DNA from: Brachyspira pilosicoli
GTDB lineage: Bacteria; Spirochaetota; Brachyspiria; Brachyspirales; Brachyspiraceae
Length of the DNA stretch: 54,229 bases
Assembly (NCBI RefSeq): GCF_008016535.1
Contig: NZ_SAXY01000074.1
Coordinates: 1-54,229, forward strand
Direction of reading: 5' to 3'
Part shown: positions 1 through 7,317 of the stretch, piece by piece
Layout of the letters: each line of letters starts with the position of its first letter
How positions within the stretch are numbered: position 1 is the stretch's first letter
Position numbers and translations under genes: made by a program
Notes under the pieces: generated by a model
Told to the model about the DNA's origin: nothing
Databases searched by the model: none
What the model saw: the letters and a program-made list of their open reading frames with translations, nothing else

Positions 1-379
1 TATAGAAAACTTCACCTTTTAGGATACAATCTATACAGACCGATAATGGTATGGAATATACTTATCGCTGTATTAATACTCCTAAAATAAATATTTTTGA
101 TGAATATTGTCTTAAAAATAAATTAGAACGAAGATATATTCCTGTAGCAACACCAAGATATAACGGCGTAGTAGAAAGAGTACACGGCATAGACGAAAGA
201 GAATTTTATTCACGATTAAATAAAAATATCACAGTAGAATTATTAAGAGAAAAATTAAAAGAATATACACATTTTTATAACAATCAAAGATTGATTTCTT
301 CGTTAGGTTATATTACAATCAAAGAAAGAATCAAAAATATTATAGCAAGTAAAAGTACAATATCTATGGCTCCATGACA
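1..379 (+). mobile_element. IS481-family element, 3' part (cut by window start)
   Basis: This is the transposase-end portion of an IS481-family element. Its terminus can be placed at 379: the sequence from the transposase stop to CATGACA matches the end of the complete copy at 26708-27743, after which the two loci diverge. The 108 residues encoded by 54-377 are identical to those of the complete copy, yet the DNA differs at several synonymous positions. The copies are therefore not a very recent duplication and both look constrained. The element ends about 120 bases before the first CRISPR repeat. Confidence 0.85.
6..377 (+). CDS. IS481-family transposase, C-terminal part
   Basis: The readable frame encodes the second half of a DDE (rve) integrase-fold transposase, including the second catalytic Asp (IQTDNG) and the Glu in NGVVERVHG. 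It matches residues 189-311 of the full-length 311-aa transposase at 26710-27645. Position 3-5 reads TAG in this frame where the other copy has a Leu codon. Either the gene is interrupted here or the first few bases of the window are unreliable. The remainder lies outside the window. Confidence 0.75.
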   Translation, partial: KTSPFRIQSIQTDNGMEYTYRCINTPKINIFDEYCLKNKLERRYIPVATPRYNGVVERVHGIDEREFYSRLNKNITVELLREKLKEYTHFYNNQRLISSLGYITIKERIKNIIASKSTISMAP

Positions 380-399
380 CAAAAAATACATAAAACTAC

Positions 400-428
400 T
401 TGAAAAATAATAAAAAATGTATTATAAT
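400..428 (+). promoter_or_regulatory. Candidate promoter in CRISPR leader (distal)
   Basis: TTGAAA (400-405), a 17-nt spacer and TATAAT (423-428) point toward the array. It lies 20 bases beyond the IS end and outside the element. Confidence 0.55.
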
Positions 429-441
429 ACGAGCAAGTTCT

Positions 442-470
442 TTGACATTAAGATATAAAATATATATTAA
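442..470 (+). promoter_or_regulatory. Candidate promoter in CRISPR leader (proximal)
   Basis: TTGACA (442-447), a 17-nt spacer and TATTAA (465-470) lie 30 bases before the first repeat. With the upstream TTGAAA/TATAAT pair this argues that the array is transcribed on the plus strand. Confidence 0.5.
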
Positions 471-499
471 TGTGAAGAAAATATAAAGGCTAAAAAGCA

Positions 500-987
500 G
501 TCTCGATACCCTACTGTATGTAGGAAAGCGGGATTTTTAGCTAATCCGCCAAGATCCATATCGTGTCTCGATACCCTACTGTATGTAGGAAAGCGGGATT
601 TTGCCTTGTTTAGTATCTATACTGCCTTGGTCTCGATACCCTACTGTATGTAGGAAAGCGGGATTAGTTCTTAACGAATATTTAGGCGGCGGAAGTCTCG
701 ATACCCTACTGTATGTAGGAAAGCGGGATGCAATACGGTAATAAGTGCCGATGCTTTAGGTCTCGATACCCTACTGTATGTAGGAAAGCGGGATATTTTT
801 TAGATGAGCCCAAACTTCTACGAAGTCTCGATACCCTACTGTATGTAGGAAAGCGGGATTTGAATAAAACAGGCAAATGGGAAGATTATGTCTCGATACC
901 CTACTGTATGTAGGAAAGCGGGATTTAATATAATAAATTATGCTTCATAATAGTCTCGATACCCTACTGTATGTAGGAAAGCGGGAT
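500..987 (+). CRISPR. CRISPR array, 8 repeats of 35 nt, 7 spacers
   Basis: Eight identical 35-nt repeats start at 500, 565, 630, 695, 760, 825, 890 and 953. Each begins GTCTCGATACCC and ends GAAAGCGGGAT. The bases on both sides vary, so 35 nt is the exact repeat. Six spacers are 30 nt and the last is 28 nt. The repeat contains a small internal hairpin, CCTAC-TGTAT-GTAGG. No cas gene is present in the window; any would have to lie left of position 1, beyond the IS481 element, or elsewhere in the genome. Uniform 30-nt spacers with a repeat of about 36 nt are typical of class 2 (type II or V) arrays, but the repeat does not match a family I recognise, so the type is left open. Spacer 860-889 translates sensibly (LNKTGKWEDY), as expected for a protospacer from a phage gene. 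Confidence 0.97.
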
Positions 988-1014
988 AAAATAGAATCTC
1001 TATAATATGATTCT

Positions 1015-1055
1015 TCAGGATAATGAATATTTCAGATAAATATTCGTTATCCTGA
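1015..1055 (+). other. 18-bp inverted repeat (hairpin) after the array
   Basis: 1015-1032 and 1038-1055 are complementary over 18 positions, with one G-U pair in RNA, around a 5-nt loop CAGAT. No T-run follows on either strand, so it is not a classical terminator. A TATAAT box at 1001-1006 would place a transcription start just before it. Confidence 0.8.
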
Positions 1056-1125
1056 AAAACTGTTAAATTCGCCTTTCTTTACTCGCCTATAAAATGTAGA
1101 ATAGGAAAGAAAAATTGATATCTCT

Positions 1126-1155
1126 GCTCAAGTAATAAACTTGGGCTATTTTTTA
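1126..1155 (+). terminator. Rho-independent terminator after CRISPR trailer
   Basis: GCTCAAGT (1126-1133) pairs with ACTTGGGC (1139-1146), with one G-U pair, around a 5-nt loop. It is followed by TATTTTTTAATTTTT. It would end plus-strand transcription from the array or trailer before the convergent rplT operon. Confidence 0.75.
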
Positions 1156-1261
1156 ATTTTTAAAAGTTTTGACAATTAATTTTTTGAATGATATATAATT
1201 TATTTTTTGATTTATATATTTTTTAAAATTTATTTATAAAAATATGTGCAATGATTTTTAA

Positions 1262-1300
1262 AATAAAAAACCGTCAGCATTCATTAATAATACTAACGGT
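1262..1300 (-). terminator. Terminator of the thrS-infC-rpmI-rplT operon
   Basis: A 12-bp stem (1270-1281 with 1289-1300, two G-U pairs in the minus-strand RNA) is followed on the minus strand by TTTTTTATTTT. It lies 25 bases beyond the rplT stop. Confidence 0.85.
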
Positions 1301-1325
1301 AATTTTATACATAAGTAAATATTTT

Positions 1326-1679
1326 TTAAGCAAGTGCTTTTTTAGCTACTTCAACAACAGCCTCAAACGCTTTATAATCATCAATAGCTAAATTAGATAA
1401 AGCTTTTCTATCTATTAAAACATTAGCTTTTTTAAGACCATTAATAAACTTACTGTAAGATATACCCAAAGGTCTGCACGCAGCATTGATACGAAGAGTC
1501 CATAATCTTCTCATCATTCTCTTTTTCTGTCTTCTATCACGATAAGCATATTTTAAGCCTCTTATTACAGCCTCTTTAGCCTGCTTAGTTTGCTTGCTAT
1601 GAGAACCATAATAACCCTTAGCCATTTTTAATATTTTTTTAACTTTTTTCTTTCTTACTATTCCGCTAACTGCTCTCAT
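1326..1679 (-). CDS. rplT: 50S ribosomal protein L20
   Basis: This 117-aa protein has the L20 hallmarks: a basic N-terminus with [22 protein letters not shown], then [23 protein letters not shown]. It binds 23S rRNA early in large-subunit assembly. In many bacteria it also represses its own operon at the infC-rpmI-rplT mRNA, though no operator structure was identified here. It is the last gene of the operon, 17 bases after rpmI and just before a strong terminator. Length is normal. Confidence 0.97.
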   Translation of the reverse strand: MRAVSGIVRKKKVKKILKMAKGYYGSHSKQTKQAKEAVIRGLKYAYRDRRQKKRMMRRLWTLRINAACRPLGISYSKFINGLKKANVLIDRKALSNLAIDDYKAFEAVVEVAKKALA

Positions 1680-1696
1680 TTTAGTCTCCTTTTATA

Positions 1697-1900
1697 TTAT
1701 CTACCGTAAGGCATTAATCTTGGCATCTCTAACATATTAGTATCATCAGCAATTTTTACTTTACGATACTTTCTTTTAGTGTCAGGTCTTTTGCTTAAGA
1801 ATTTGTGGCTACCAAATGCATGAGCGAACTTTACTTTACCTGTCTTAGAAAATCTAAAACGTTTTTTAGCACCGCTTTTTGTTTTTAACTTTTGTTTCAT
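1697..1900 (-). CDS. rpmI: 50S ribosomal protein L35
   Basis: This 67-aa basic protein starts MKQKLKTKSGAKKRFRFSKTGKVK and contains the L35 signature around HKFLSKRPDTKRKYRK. It is part of the large ribosomal subunit. It sits between infC and rplT in the conserved IF3-L35-L20 order, and the start codon is preceded by AAAGGATAT in the transcript. Confidence 0.96.
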   Translation of the reverse strand: MKQKLKTKSGAKKRFRFSKTGKVKFAHAFGSHKFLSKRPDTKRKYRKVKIADDTNMLEMPRLMPYGR

Positions 1901-1999
1901 AAACTAATATCCTTTAAAATTATATTTACTATATGCTCAATCTACTCGTATGATAAGTACAAAGTAGTTAGTGGGCTTAAAAAAATTAATTATATTTAC

Positions 2000-2590
2000 T
2001 TACTCTTCAGTATTAGCTGAAGCTTCTTTTTTGGAAGCTGCCTCAGAATCAGAAGAAGAAGTCTTTTTAACTTTCATTGGATTAAGCACTGCAGAAAGAT
2101 TTTTGCCTTCTAATTTAGCAGGCTTTTCTGTAGAAGCTTCATTTTCCAAATCTTGTATAATTTTATTAATAAGGTCATAACCAAACTCTGTATGAGCCAT
2201 TTCACGGCCTCTAAACATTATTGTGATTTTTACCTTATTACCTTCATCTAAGAACTCACGAATATGTTTCATCTTAAAGTTATAATCATGTATGCTTATT
2301 TGAGGACGCATTTTTATTTCTTTAAGCTGAACTGACTTTTGTTTTTTCTTAGCTTCTTTACTCTTTTTTTGAATATCAAATTTATACTTACCATAATTGA
2401 TAATCTTACAAACAGGAGGCTCTGCTGTAGGAACTATCTCTACTAAATCTGAACCTTCTTCCTTGGCTAATGCTAAAGCATCTTTTATGCTCATAATACC
2501 AAGGCTGCCTTTCTCATCATGTACTACCCTAACTTCTGGTGCAGTAATAAACTGATTAATTCTCTCTCCTTCTTTTTTTACTGTTGCCAT
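2000..2590 (-). CDS. infC: Translation initiation factor IF-3
   Basis: This 196-aa IF-3 has an N-terminal domain (INQFITAPEVRVV, about residues 12-80), a lysine-rich linker and a C-terminal domain (QLKEIKMRPQISIHDYNFKM onward). It keeps 30S subunits free and checks initiator tRNA pairing. The C-terminus is about 20 residues longer than the usual ~175 aa, with a Ser/Glu/Ala-rich tail. The start is plain ATG at 2590, not the AUU/AUA autoregulatory start known in enterobacteria. Its ribosome-binding site GAGGT overlaps the thrS stop codon (TGAGGT), which suggests coupled translation. Confidence 0.97.
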   Translation of the reverse strand: MATVKKEGERINQFITAPEVRVVHDEKGSLGIMSIKDALALAKEEGSDLVEIVPTAEPPVCKIINYGKYKFDIQKKSKEAKKKQKSVQLKEIKMRPQISIHDYNFKMKHIREFLDEGNKVKITIMFRGREMAHTEFGYDLINKIIQDLENEASTEKPAKLEGKNLSAVLNPMKVKKTSSSDSEAASKKEASANTEE

Positions 2591-2602
2591 TATTTAGCTA
2601 CC

Positions 2603-4534
2603 TCATTTAGTAGTAAATATAGAATCATTCATTCTCTCCTTATATTCTTTCTGTAGTTTTTCCATAAACTCAGTTAAATCCATATCTTTTATTTCTTGTG
2701 AATAACGTGTTCTAATAGATAATTTTCCATTAGAAACTTCTTCTCCTCCTATTATAACTGTATATGGAGTTCTTTGCAAGCGATATTTTTTTATCTTAGT
2801 ACCTAAATTATCATTACTTTCATCAATTTCTACTCTGAAACCTGCTTCTTTTAACTTTTTAGCTACTTCATGAACTCTATTTATTTGTGCCTCTTCATTA
2901 AGAACATTAACAACAGCAACCTGTATTGGAGATAACCATAGTGGAAACTTACCATTATAATGCTCTACCAATATACCTATAAAACGCTCCATTGAACCAA
3001 GTATAGCCCTGTGAAGCATTACAGGAGTATGTTTTTTACCGTCTTTACCCTCATAGCTAATCTCAAATCTCATAGGAAGTGAGAAGTCAACTTGTAAAGT
3101 ACCGCATTGCCAGTTTCTGTCAAGAACATCTTTAATATTGAAGTCTATTTTAGGGCCATAGAAAGCTCCGTCGCCTTCATTAACTTTGTAGCTTATGCCA
3201 AGCTTATCCAAAGCATTCATTAAAGATTTAGTAGCAAGCTCCCAAATCTCATCGCTTCCTATTGATTTTGTTGGTCTTGTAGAAACAAATATTTCAAAGT
3301 CCTTAAAACCAAAGTCTTTATATACAGATAAATAATATTCGATAGTGTTAATAATCTCATCGCATAATTGTTCTTCTGTACAGAATATATGAGCATCATC
3401 TTGAGTGAAAGCTCTTACTCTGAAAAGTCCATGTAAAGCTCCAGAAAGCTCATGTCTATGTACAAAACCTAACTCAGCAACTCTTAAAGGCAAATCTCTA
3501 TAACTATGTATATTAGAATTATAAACAATCAAACCGCCCGGGCAGTTCATAGGTTTTACAGCATATTTAGTTTCGTCAATTTCTGTAAAATACATATTTT
3601 CTTTATAATTATCCCAGTGTCCGCTTCTATGCCATAACTCTTCATTAAGTATAGCAGGAGTTTTAATCTCAACGTATCCGCGTTTATCATTTTCATTTCT
3701 TATATATGATTCAACTGCCTTATAAATAATCATACCATTGGGGTGCCAGAAAGGAAAACCTGGACCTTCATCATGGAAACTAAATAAGTTTAATTCTTTA
3801 CCTAATTTTCTATGGTCTCTTTCTTTTGCCTCTTTAAGTTTTTTAAGATATTTATCTAATGCCTCTTTACTTTCAAAAGCAGTACCATATATACGAGAAA
3901 GCATTTTATTGTTTGAATCGCCTCTCCAATAGCTTCCTGCAACAGACATAAGTTTATAAGATTTTATATATCCTGTTGAAGGTACATGGGGTCCTCTGCA
4001 AAGGTCTATAAAATCACCTTGCTCATAGAATGATACAGTATCTGCATCTATTGCCTCTATAATTTCAACTTTATATGGTTCATTTGCTTTCTTGAAATAT
4101 TCTATAGCTTCATCTTTTTTCATTACTTTTCTTACTACAGGAATATTTTCTTTTACAATTTTTTTCATTTCATCTTCAATTTTTGGCAAATCCTCTTCAG
4201 TAAAAGGTCTCTCAGCATCAAAGTCATAGTAAAAACCGTCTTTAATAGCTGGTCCTATAGTAACTTGAGTATTAGGATAAAGTCTTCTAACTGCCTGAGC
4301 CATTAGGTGGCTTGTAGAGTGTCTTAATATTTCAAGCCCCTCTTCGGTGGTTGTAAGTATCAATTCTAAATCGCCGTCTGTTTCAGGCGTATATGTAAGG
4401 TCAACTTGTGTTCCATTAAACTTTGCTGCTACTGCATCTTTGGAATCTTTTTTTGCATTTTGTTTAAGGAAGTCTAATAAAGACTCTCCATGGGACAAGT
4501 CATAAGACTGTCCTAAATAATTAATTTTTGACAT
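2603..4534 (-). CDS. thrS: Threonyl-tRNA synthetase
   Basis: This class II synthetase of 643 aa has the domain order TGS (MSKINYLGQSYDL...), SAD editing domain (HSTSHLMAQAVRRLYP; zinc-site Cys in DLCRGPHVPS), catalytic core (PMNCPGG, HRHELSGALHGLFRVRAFTQDDAHIFC, GDGAFYGPKIDF) and C-terminal anticodon-binding domain. It charges tRNA-Thr. The reading frame is open 16 codons further upstream, but the ATG at 4534 has an AGAGGTG ribosome-binding site. The upstream ATG would lie only a few bases from the predicted transcription start. First gene of the operon; no T-box leader was seen. Confidence 0.97.
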   Translation of the reverse strand: MSKINYLGQSYDLSHGESLLDFLKQNAKKDSKDAVAAKFNGTQVDLTYTPETDGDLELILTTTEEGLEILRHSTSHLMAQAVRRLYPNTQVTIGPAIKDGFYYDFDAERPFTEEDLPKIEDEMKKIVKENIPVVRKVMKKDEAIEYFKKANEPYKVEIIEAIDADTVSFYEQGDFIDLCRGPHVPSTGYIKSYKLMSVAGSYWRGDSNNKMLSRIYGTAFESKEALDKYLKKLKEAKERDHRKLGKELNLFSFHDEGPGFPFWHPNGMIIYKAVESYIRNENDKRGYVEIKTPAILNEELWHRSGHWDNYKENMYFTEIDETKYAVKPMNCPGGLIVYNSNIHSYRDLPLRVAELGFVHRHELSGALHGLFRVRAFTQDDAHIFCTEEQLCDEIINTIEYYLSVYKDFGFKDFEIFVSTRPTKSIGSDEIWELATKSLMNALDKLGISYKVNEGDGAFYGPKIDFNIKDVLDRNWQCGTLQVDFSLPMRFEISYEGKDGKKHTPVMLHRAILGSMERFIGILVEHYNGKFPLWLSPIQVAVVNVLNEEAQINRVHEVAKKLKEAGFRVEIDESNDNLGTKIKKYRLQRTPYTVIIGGEEVSNGKLSIRTRYSQEIKDMDLTEFMEKLQKEYKERMNDSIFTTK

Positions 4535-4594
4535 TATAACACCTCTTTGAATTGATACTTTATTATTTACAATAATATGCAAATAATTTGAAAT

Positions 4595-4622
4595 ATTATA
4601 ACATATTTTGTTTTATAGTCAA
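4595..4622 (-). promoter_or_regulatory. Promoter of the thrS operon
   Basis: On the minus strand TTGACT (4622-4617), a 16-nt spacer and TATAAT (4600-4595) predict a start near 4588, giving a leader of about 54 nt before the thrS ATG. The IS at 4646 ends just upstream and left the promoter intact. Confidence 0.75.
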
Positions 4623-4645
4623 TTAGAATAACATATTTAATTTTT

Positions 4646-5359
4646 GGGGCTGTCCTAGATAACTAAAAAAGCTCCTTTCTTGCTAAATTATATATAATTT
4701 CCAACTGTTTGTCAACTTTTGGATTATTAAATCTAAATTGACACTCTTTAATAAATAAGTGAAAATGTTCTTTTGGTATTCCATTAAATTTACGAAGATA
4801 TCTCTTTGCTTGATTCCAAAAGTTCTCTATACCATTAATATGGTTCTTTTCTTCAGCAAACTTTTCACTATGATTAATTCTAAAGTGTTTAAATTCAGAG
4901 ACATCTAATACATCATAACTATGATAATAATCTGAATAAACTATACTATCTGGCTGTACTTTTTGCCTAATAATAGGCATTAAAGTGCTTATTTGGGTAT
5001 TATTTATCATTTTTACATATACTTTTCCGCCTCTTTTTAATAAACCAAACACTGGTATCTTATCTTTAGCTCCTCTGCCTCTTTTTCCTTTTCTTTTACC
5101 GCCAAAATAACTTTCATCAACTTCTATTTCGCCGTTAAAAATTTCTTCTTCTTTTTCTTTCTCATATTCAAATATTAATTCTCTTAATCTTAAAAAATAA
5201 TACGAAGCTGTAGTTTTATTAACACCAACTAAAACTGATGTAGTTCTTGCTGTGGTTCCTGCTACAAAATGTTCTATTAATTTTAATTGTTTATCTTGAC
5301 TTAATTTACTACGTTTCATACTTTAATTTTAACAAATTTAAGTTATCTAGGACAGCCCC
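4646..5359 (-). mobile_element. IS1595-family (IS1016-type) insertion sequence, complete
   Basis: The element is bounded by perfect 19-bp inverted repeats, GGGGCTGTCCTAGATAACT at 4646-4664 and its complement at 5341-5359. It is 714 bp long with one transposase gene. IS1595 elements usually make 8-bp target duplications, but the flanks here (TAATTTTT and TAAAAAAA) do not match. Together with the gene stump on the right side, this suggests an adjacent deletion or recombination after insertion. Confidence 0.92.
4663..5319 (-). CDS. IS1595-family transposase (ISXO2-like domain)
   Basis: This 218-aa transposase has an N-terminal helix-turn-helix region (LVGVNKTTASYYFLRLREL) and an ISXO2-like DDE domain. 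Candidate catalytic residues are D68 (EVDESYFGG), D130 (VYSDYYHSY) and E165 (INGIENFWNQAKRYL), a D-D-35-E spacing. It lacks the N-terminal zinc ribbon of longer family members, as in the short IS1016 group. It appears intact, and its stop lies inside the inverted repeat. No ribosome-binding site is obvious. Confidence 0.9.
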   Translation of the reverse strand: MKRSKLSQDKQLKLIEHFVAGTTARTTSVLVGVNKTTASYYFLRLRELIFEYEKEKEEEIFNGEIEVDESYFGGKRKGKRGRGAKDKIPVFGLLKRGGKVYVKMINNTQISTLMPIIRQKVQPDSIVYSDYYHSYDVLDVSEFKHFRINHSEKFAEEKNHINGIENFWNQAKRYLRKFNGIPKEHFHLFIKECQFRFNNPKVDKQLEIIYNLARKELF

Positions 5360-5361
5360 TA

Positions 5362-5541
5362 AAAAAATATAGGCCAAGTTTAGCAGTTGCAATTTATCAT
5401 GGAGGAGAGCTTTTTATGGAAGATTTTTTTAAAATACCAGTATTTATAAAAAGCATTGCAGATGATTATGAGTATTATATACGAAGCTATTCACCTTGGG
5501 GTGGAGAAACCATTCTTTTTTGTAAGCCTAAAGAAAAATAA
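5362..5541 (+). pseudogene. 3' stump of an FkbM-family methyltransferase gene
   Basis: Immediately right of the IS, the frame reads KKYRPSLAVAIYHGGELFM, then FKIPVFIKSIADDYEYYIRSYSPWGGETILFC and a stop. This matches the C-terminal end of FkbM-type SAM methyltransferases, where a LAISVYH segment, a (D/E)hhxIPhhIKS segment, then YxxYhRHYSP..ETVLY are typical. About 60 of the usual ~250 residues remain. The missing 5' part is not on the other side of the IS, where the thrS promoter lies, so this is a deletion remnant rather than a simple insertion. Confidence 0.75.
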
Positions 5542-5591
5542 ATCTAAAATAAAAAAAATAAATATGCATTAATTAAAAATAATATCTTTTA

Positions 5592-5801
5592 TTAAAATTT
5601 AGAAATTACCCACATTATAAAAGATAGTACTATACTAGCTATTATAGAAGTTACTATTGGAAAAGCAAAAGTGAAATTTTCTCTTTTTATTACAATATCA
5701 CCCGGAAGTTTTCCTATTGGAATTTTTAATAGTATTAATATACCTATTATTATAGCAATGATTCCTACGGCAATAAGCAGCTTTGCAAAATAGTTATTCA
5801 T
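5592..5801 (-). CDS. DUF2905 small membrane protein
   Basis: This 69-aa protein has two hydrophobic segments (about residues 6-25 and 47-68) separated by IPIGKLPGDIVIKRENFTFAFPI. That is the core signature of the DUF2905 family, small inner-membrane proteins of unknown function. Its ATG at 5801 is preceded by a weak AGAAG site. It lies 75 bases downstream of the RCK protein gene and may be cotranscribed with it. Confidence 0.85.
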   Translation of the reverse strand: MNNYFAKLLIAVGIIAIIIGILILLKIPIGKLPGDIVIKRENFTFAFPIVTSIIASIVLSFIMWVISKF

Positions 5802-5875
5802 TATACTTCTCTTATTTTTAATTATATTAATTTTTCTTTGTAAAATGTTTATTTATAAAATTTATTTATAATAAC

Positions 5876-6562
5876 TTATTCAGAAAGTTTTCTATGTAAT
5901 TTTTCTATATCTTTATCATGCCCAGCTATTACAAGTATATCTCCCTCAACCATAGATTCTTCAGGGTCAGGTGTACAATCAACTATAATCTTTTTTTCTC
6001 CTAATATACTAGTTGTTTCTTTTTTTATAGCTACAACATTAATTTTATATTTTTTTCTCAAATCAAGTTCTTTTAAATTTTTACCAGCAAGTCCAGCATG
6101 CACAGGAAACTCTACTATTGAGTGATATTCAGTTAAGTCGTATAAAAGCAAAGAATCTCCAACTTCAAGCTGCTCTGCTATATGTATACCCATAGATTCT
6201 TCTGGGCTTACAAGGTGTGTGATTCCTATTTTGCTTAATATTGCTTTATGTCTTTCATCAGAATATCTTGCTATTATGTTTTTTACATTTAATTCTTTTA
6301 ATATTAGTGAAGTTAATATACTTGTCATAATGTCTTCACCTATAGTAACTATAACAGCATCGAATTTATTAATTTCTATAGCCTCTAATGCTTCTCTTTG
6401 AGTAGAGTCTAATTTCATAGCTTGAGTAACACTATTTTTTATAGCTTCTATTTCATTAATATCATTATCTATTGCTAATACTTCTATTGAAGGTTTATTC
6501 ATCAATCTATTTATTAGAGCTTTACCTAAAGTACCAACTCCTATAACAGCATATTGCAGCAT
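5876..6562 (-). CDS. ktrA: KtrA/TrkA-type potassium channel regulatory protein
   Basis: This 228-aa protein has an N-terminal RCK/TrkA-N Rossmann domain (GVGTLG at residues 8-13, acidic residue D32 after beta2 for nucleotide ribose binding). A TrkA-C domain follows from about residue 135 (GLAGKNLKELDLRKKYKINVVAIKK). Such proteins form cytoplasmic rings that gate Ktr/Trk K+ channels in response to nucleotides. No channel subunit (KtrB/TrkH) is adjacent. The start has a good AGAGGTA ribosome-binding site. The exact Ktr versus Trk assignment is inferred from length. Confidence 0.88.
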   Translation of the reverse strand: MLQYAVIGVGTLGKALINRLMNKPSIEVLAIDNDINEIEAIKNSVTQAMKLDSTQREALEAIEINKFDAVIVTIGEDIMTSILTSLILKELNVKNIIARYSDERHKAILSKIGITHLVSPEESMGIHIAEQLEVGDSLLLYDLTEYHSIVEFPVHAGLAGKNLKELDLRKKYKINVVAIKKETTSILGEKKIIVDCTPDPEESMVEGDILVIAGHDKDIEKLHRKLSE

Positions 6563-6719
6563 TTGAATACCTCTATAAAAATAATTTTTTAATTATAAAT
6601 TAATAATAAGTTTAATTATATATTTTTATTATAGTTTAATATAAAAAATTGTCAAAAACAAAATTAAAATATAGATAATATATGTATTATAACATAATAT
6701 TAAATTTTGGTTTAGACTA

Positions 6720-6747
6720 TTGCAATCATATTATTAATATATATAAT
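6720..6747 (+). promoter_or_regulatory. Candidate promoter of the 6785 lipoprotein gene
   Basis: TTGCAA (6720-6725), a 16-nt spacer and TATAAT (6742-6747) lie 38 bases before the ATG, which itself has a GGAGGT ribosome-binding site. Confidence 0.55.
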
Positions 6748-6784
6748 ATTAAATATATTATAGAAATAAACGGAGGTACGCTAT

Positions 6785-7288
6785 ATGAAAAATAACAAAT
6801 TGTACTTGATTATAACTATTATGATGATGATAGTATTATCTTCTTGCGGAACTGGAGTTAGCAGAAACAATCCTGAAGGTTGGATAAATGATGATACTTT
6901 TAGGGTAATGGGAATGGGTTCTCCTAGTGACGATATAGATGTTGATGATAAGTTTAGAAGAGAAGTTGTATCAAGACAGGCTGCAGAGTTAGATGCTAAA
7001 AATAAGATAGTAGCTAAGATAGTGGGTTCTTACATAGAATCTTTAAGCTCTACAGAAAAGGGTATGATAGATGAATATGTAATACAAGAAAGAGTTGCAG
7101 GAAGAGTGAGAGGCGTATCTATTGTTGAGAGCAAATGGGATTCTAAACAAAACTGTACTGTTGTAGCAGAATTATATTCAAAGGGTTTAAAAAAACAAAT
7201 GGATACTTTAATTTCAAAATATCTTCAAGAGGTTGGTATGCAATACACTGCTGAAGATGTTGCTGGCAGAGTAAGAACTTACGAATAA
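6785..7288 (+). CDS. LPP20-like lipoprotein
   Basis: This 167-aa secreted lipoprotein has a hydrophobic signal sequence and the lipobox VLSSC, with the lipidated Cys at residue 21. The mature part contains a stretch of the type RQAAELDAKNKIVAKIVG...ESLSS, which resembles the LPP20/surface lipoprotein family (repeated-Ala helix followed by short strands). It is a likely envelope protein of unknown role. It begins a closely spaced plus-strand series (SDR, unknown protein, acyltransferase). Confidence 0.7.
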   Translation: MKNNKLYLIITIMMMIVLSSCGTGVSRNNPEGWINDDTFRVMGMGSPSDDIDVDDKFRREVVSRQAAELDAKNKIVAKIVGSYIESLSSTEKGMIDEYVIQERVAGRVRGVSIVESKWDSKQNCTVVAELYSKGLKKQMDTLISKYLQEVGMQYTAEDVAGRVRTYE

Positions 7289-7317
7289 TAATAAATAATT
7301 ATATAAGGGCAGTTTTT

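Larger units (their letters stand above)
1012..1155 (+). ncRNA. Candidate small structured RNA (tracrRNA-like) in CRISPR trailer
   Basis: A transcript from the TATAAT at 1001-1006 would contain the 18-bp hairpin, then a stretch (1067-1082) that can pair with the 3' end of the CRISPR repeat. It would continue with a bulged stem-loop (TTTCTTT at 1075-1081 with AAAGAAA at about 1107-1113, enclosing CCTAT/ATAGG) and end at a terminator (1126-1155), about 140 nt in all. The repeat pairing uses repeat positions 21-35: about 12 Watson-Crick and 2 G-U pairs, broken by three bulges or unpaired bases. That is suggestive only, because the segment is pyrimidine-rich. A tracrRNA whose anti-repeat pairs with the 3' side of the repeat would fit some type V systems better than type II. 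No good -35 box was found. Confidence 0.3.

Noticed and set aside
728-913. 61-codon open frame across CRISPR repeats
   Set aside because: It is translated from repeat and spacer DNA, carries the repeat peptide twice, and has no ribosome-binding site.
1086-1120. Degenerate ninth CRISPR repeat
   Set aside because: Only ATGTAG and GGAAAG blocks match and the spacing from repeat 8 does not fit the 65-base period; the stem-loop interpretation is preferred.
1119-1128. Anti-repeat to the 5' half of the CRISPR repeat in the trailer
   Set aside because: GATATCTCTG resembles the repeat start in the same orientation rather than its complement, so it cannot pair with it.
2000-2590. Non-ATG autoregulated start of infC (AUU/AUA type)
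   Set aside because: A standard ATG with GAGGT is present and the N-terminal sequence fits IF-3.
4535-4582. Sixteen-codon N-terminal extension of thrS
   Set aside because: The upstream ATG lies at the predicted transcript start; ATG 4534 has a good ribosome-binding site and the family N-terminus.
4638-5367. 8-bp target duplication around the IS1016-type element
   Set aside because: The flanking octamers TAATTTTT and TAAAAAAA do not match; homopolymer resemblance only.
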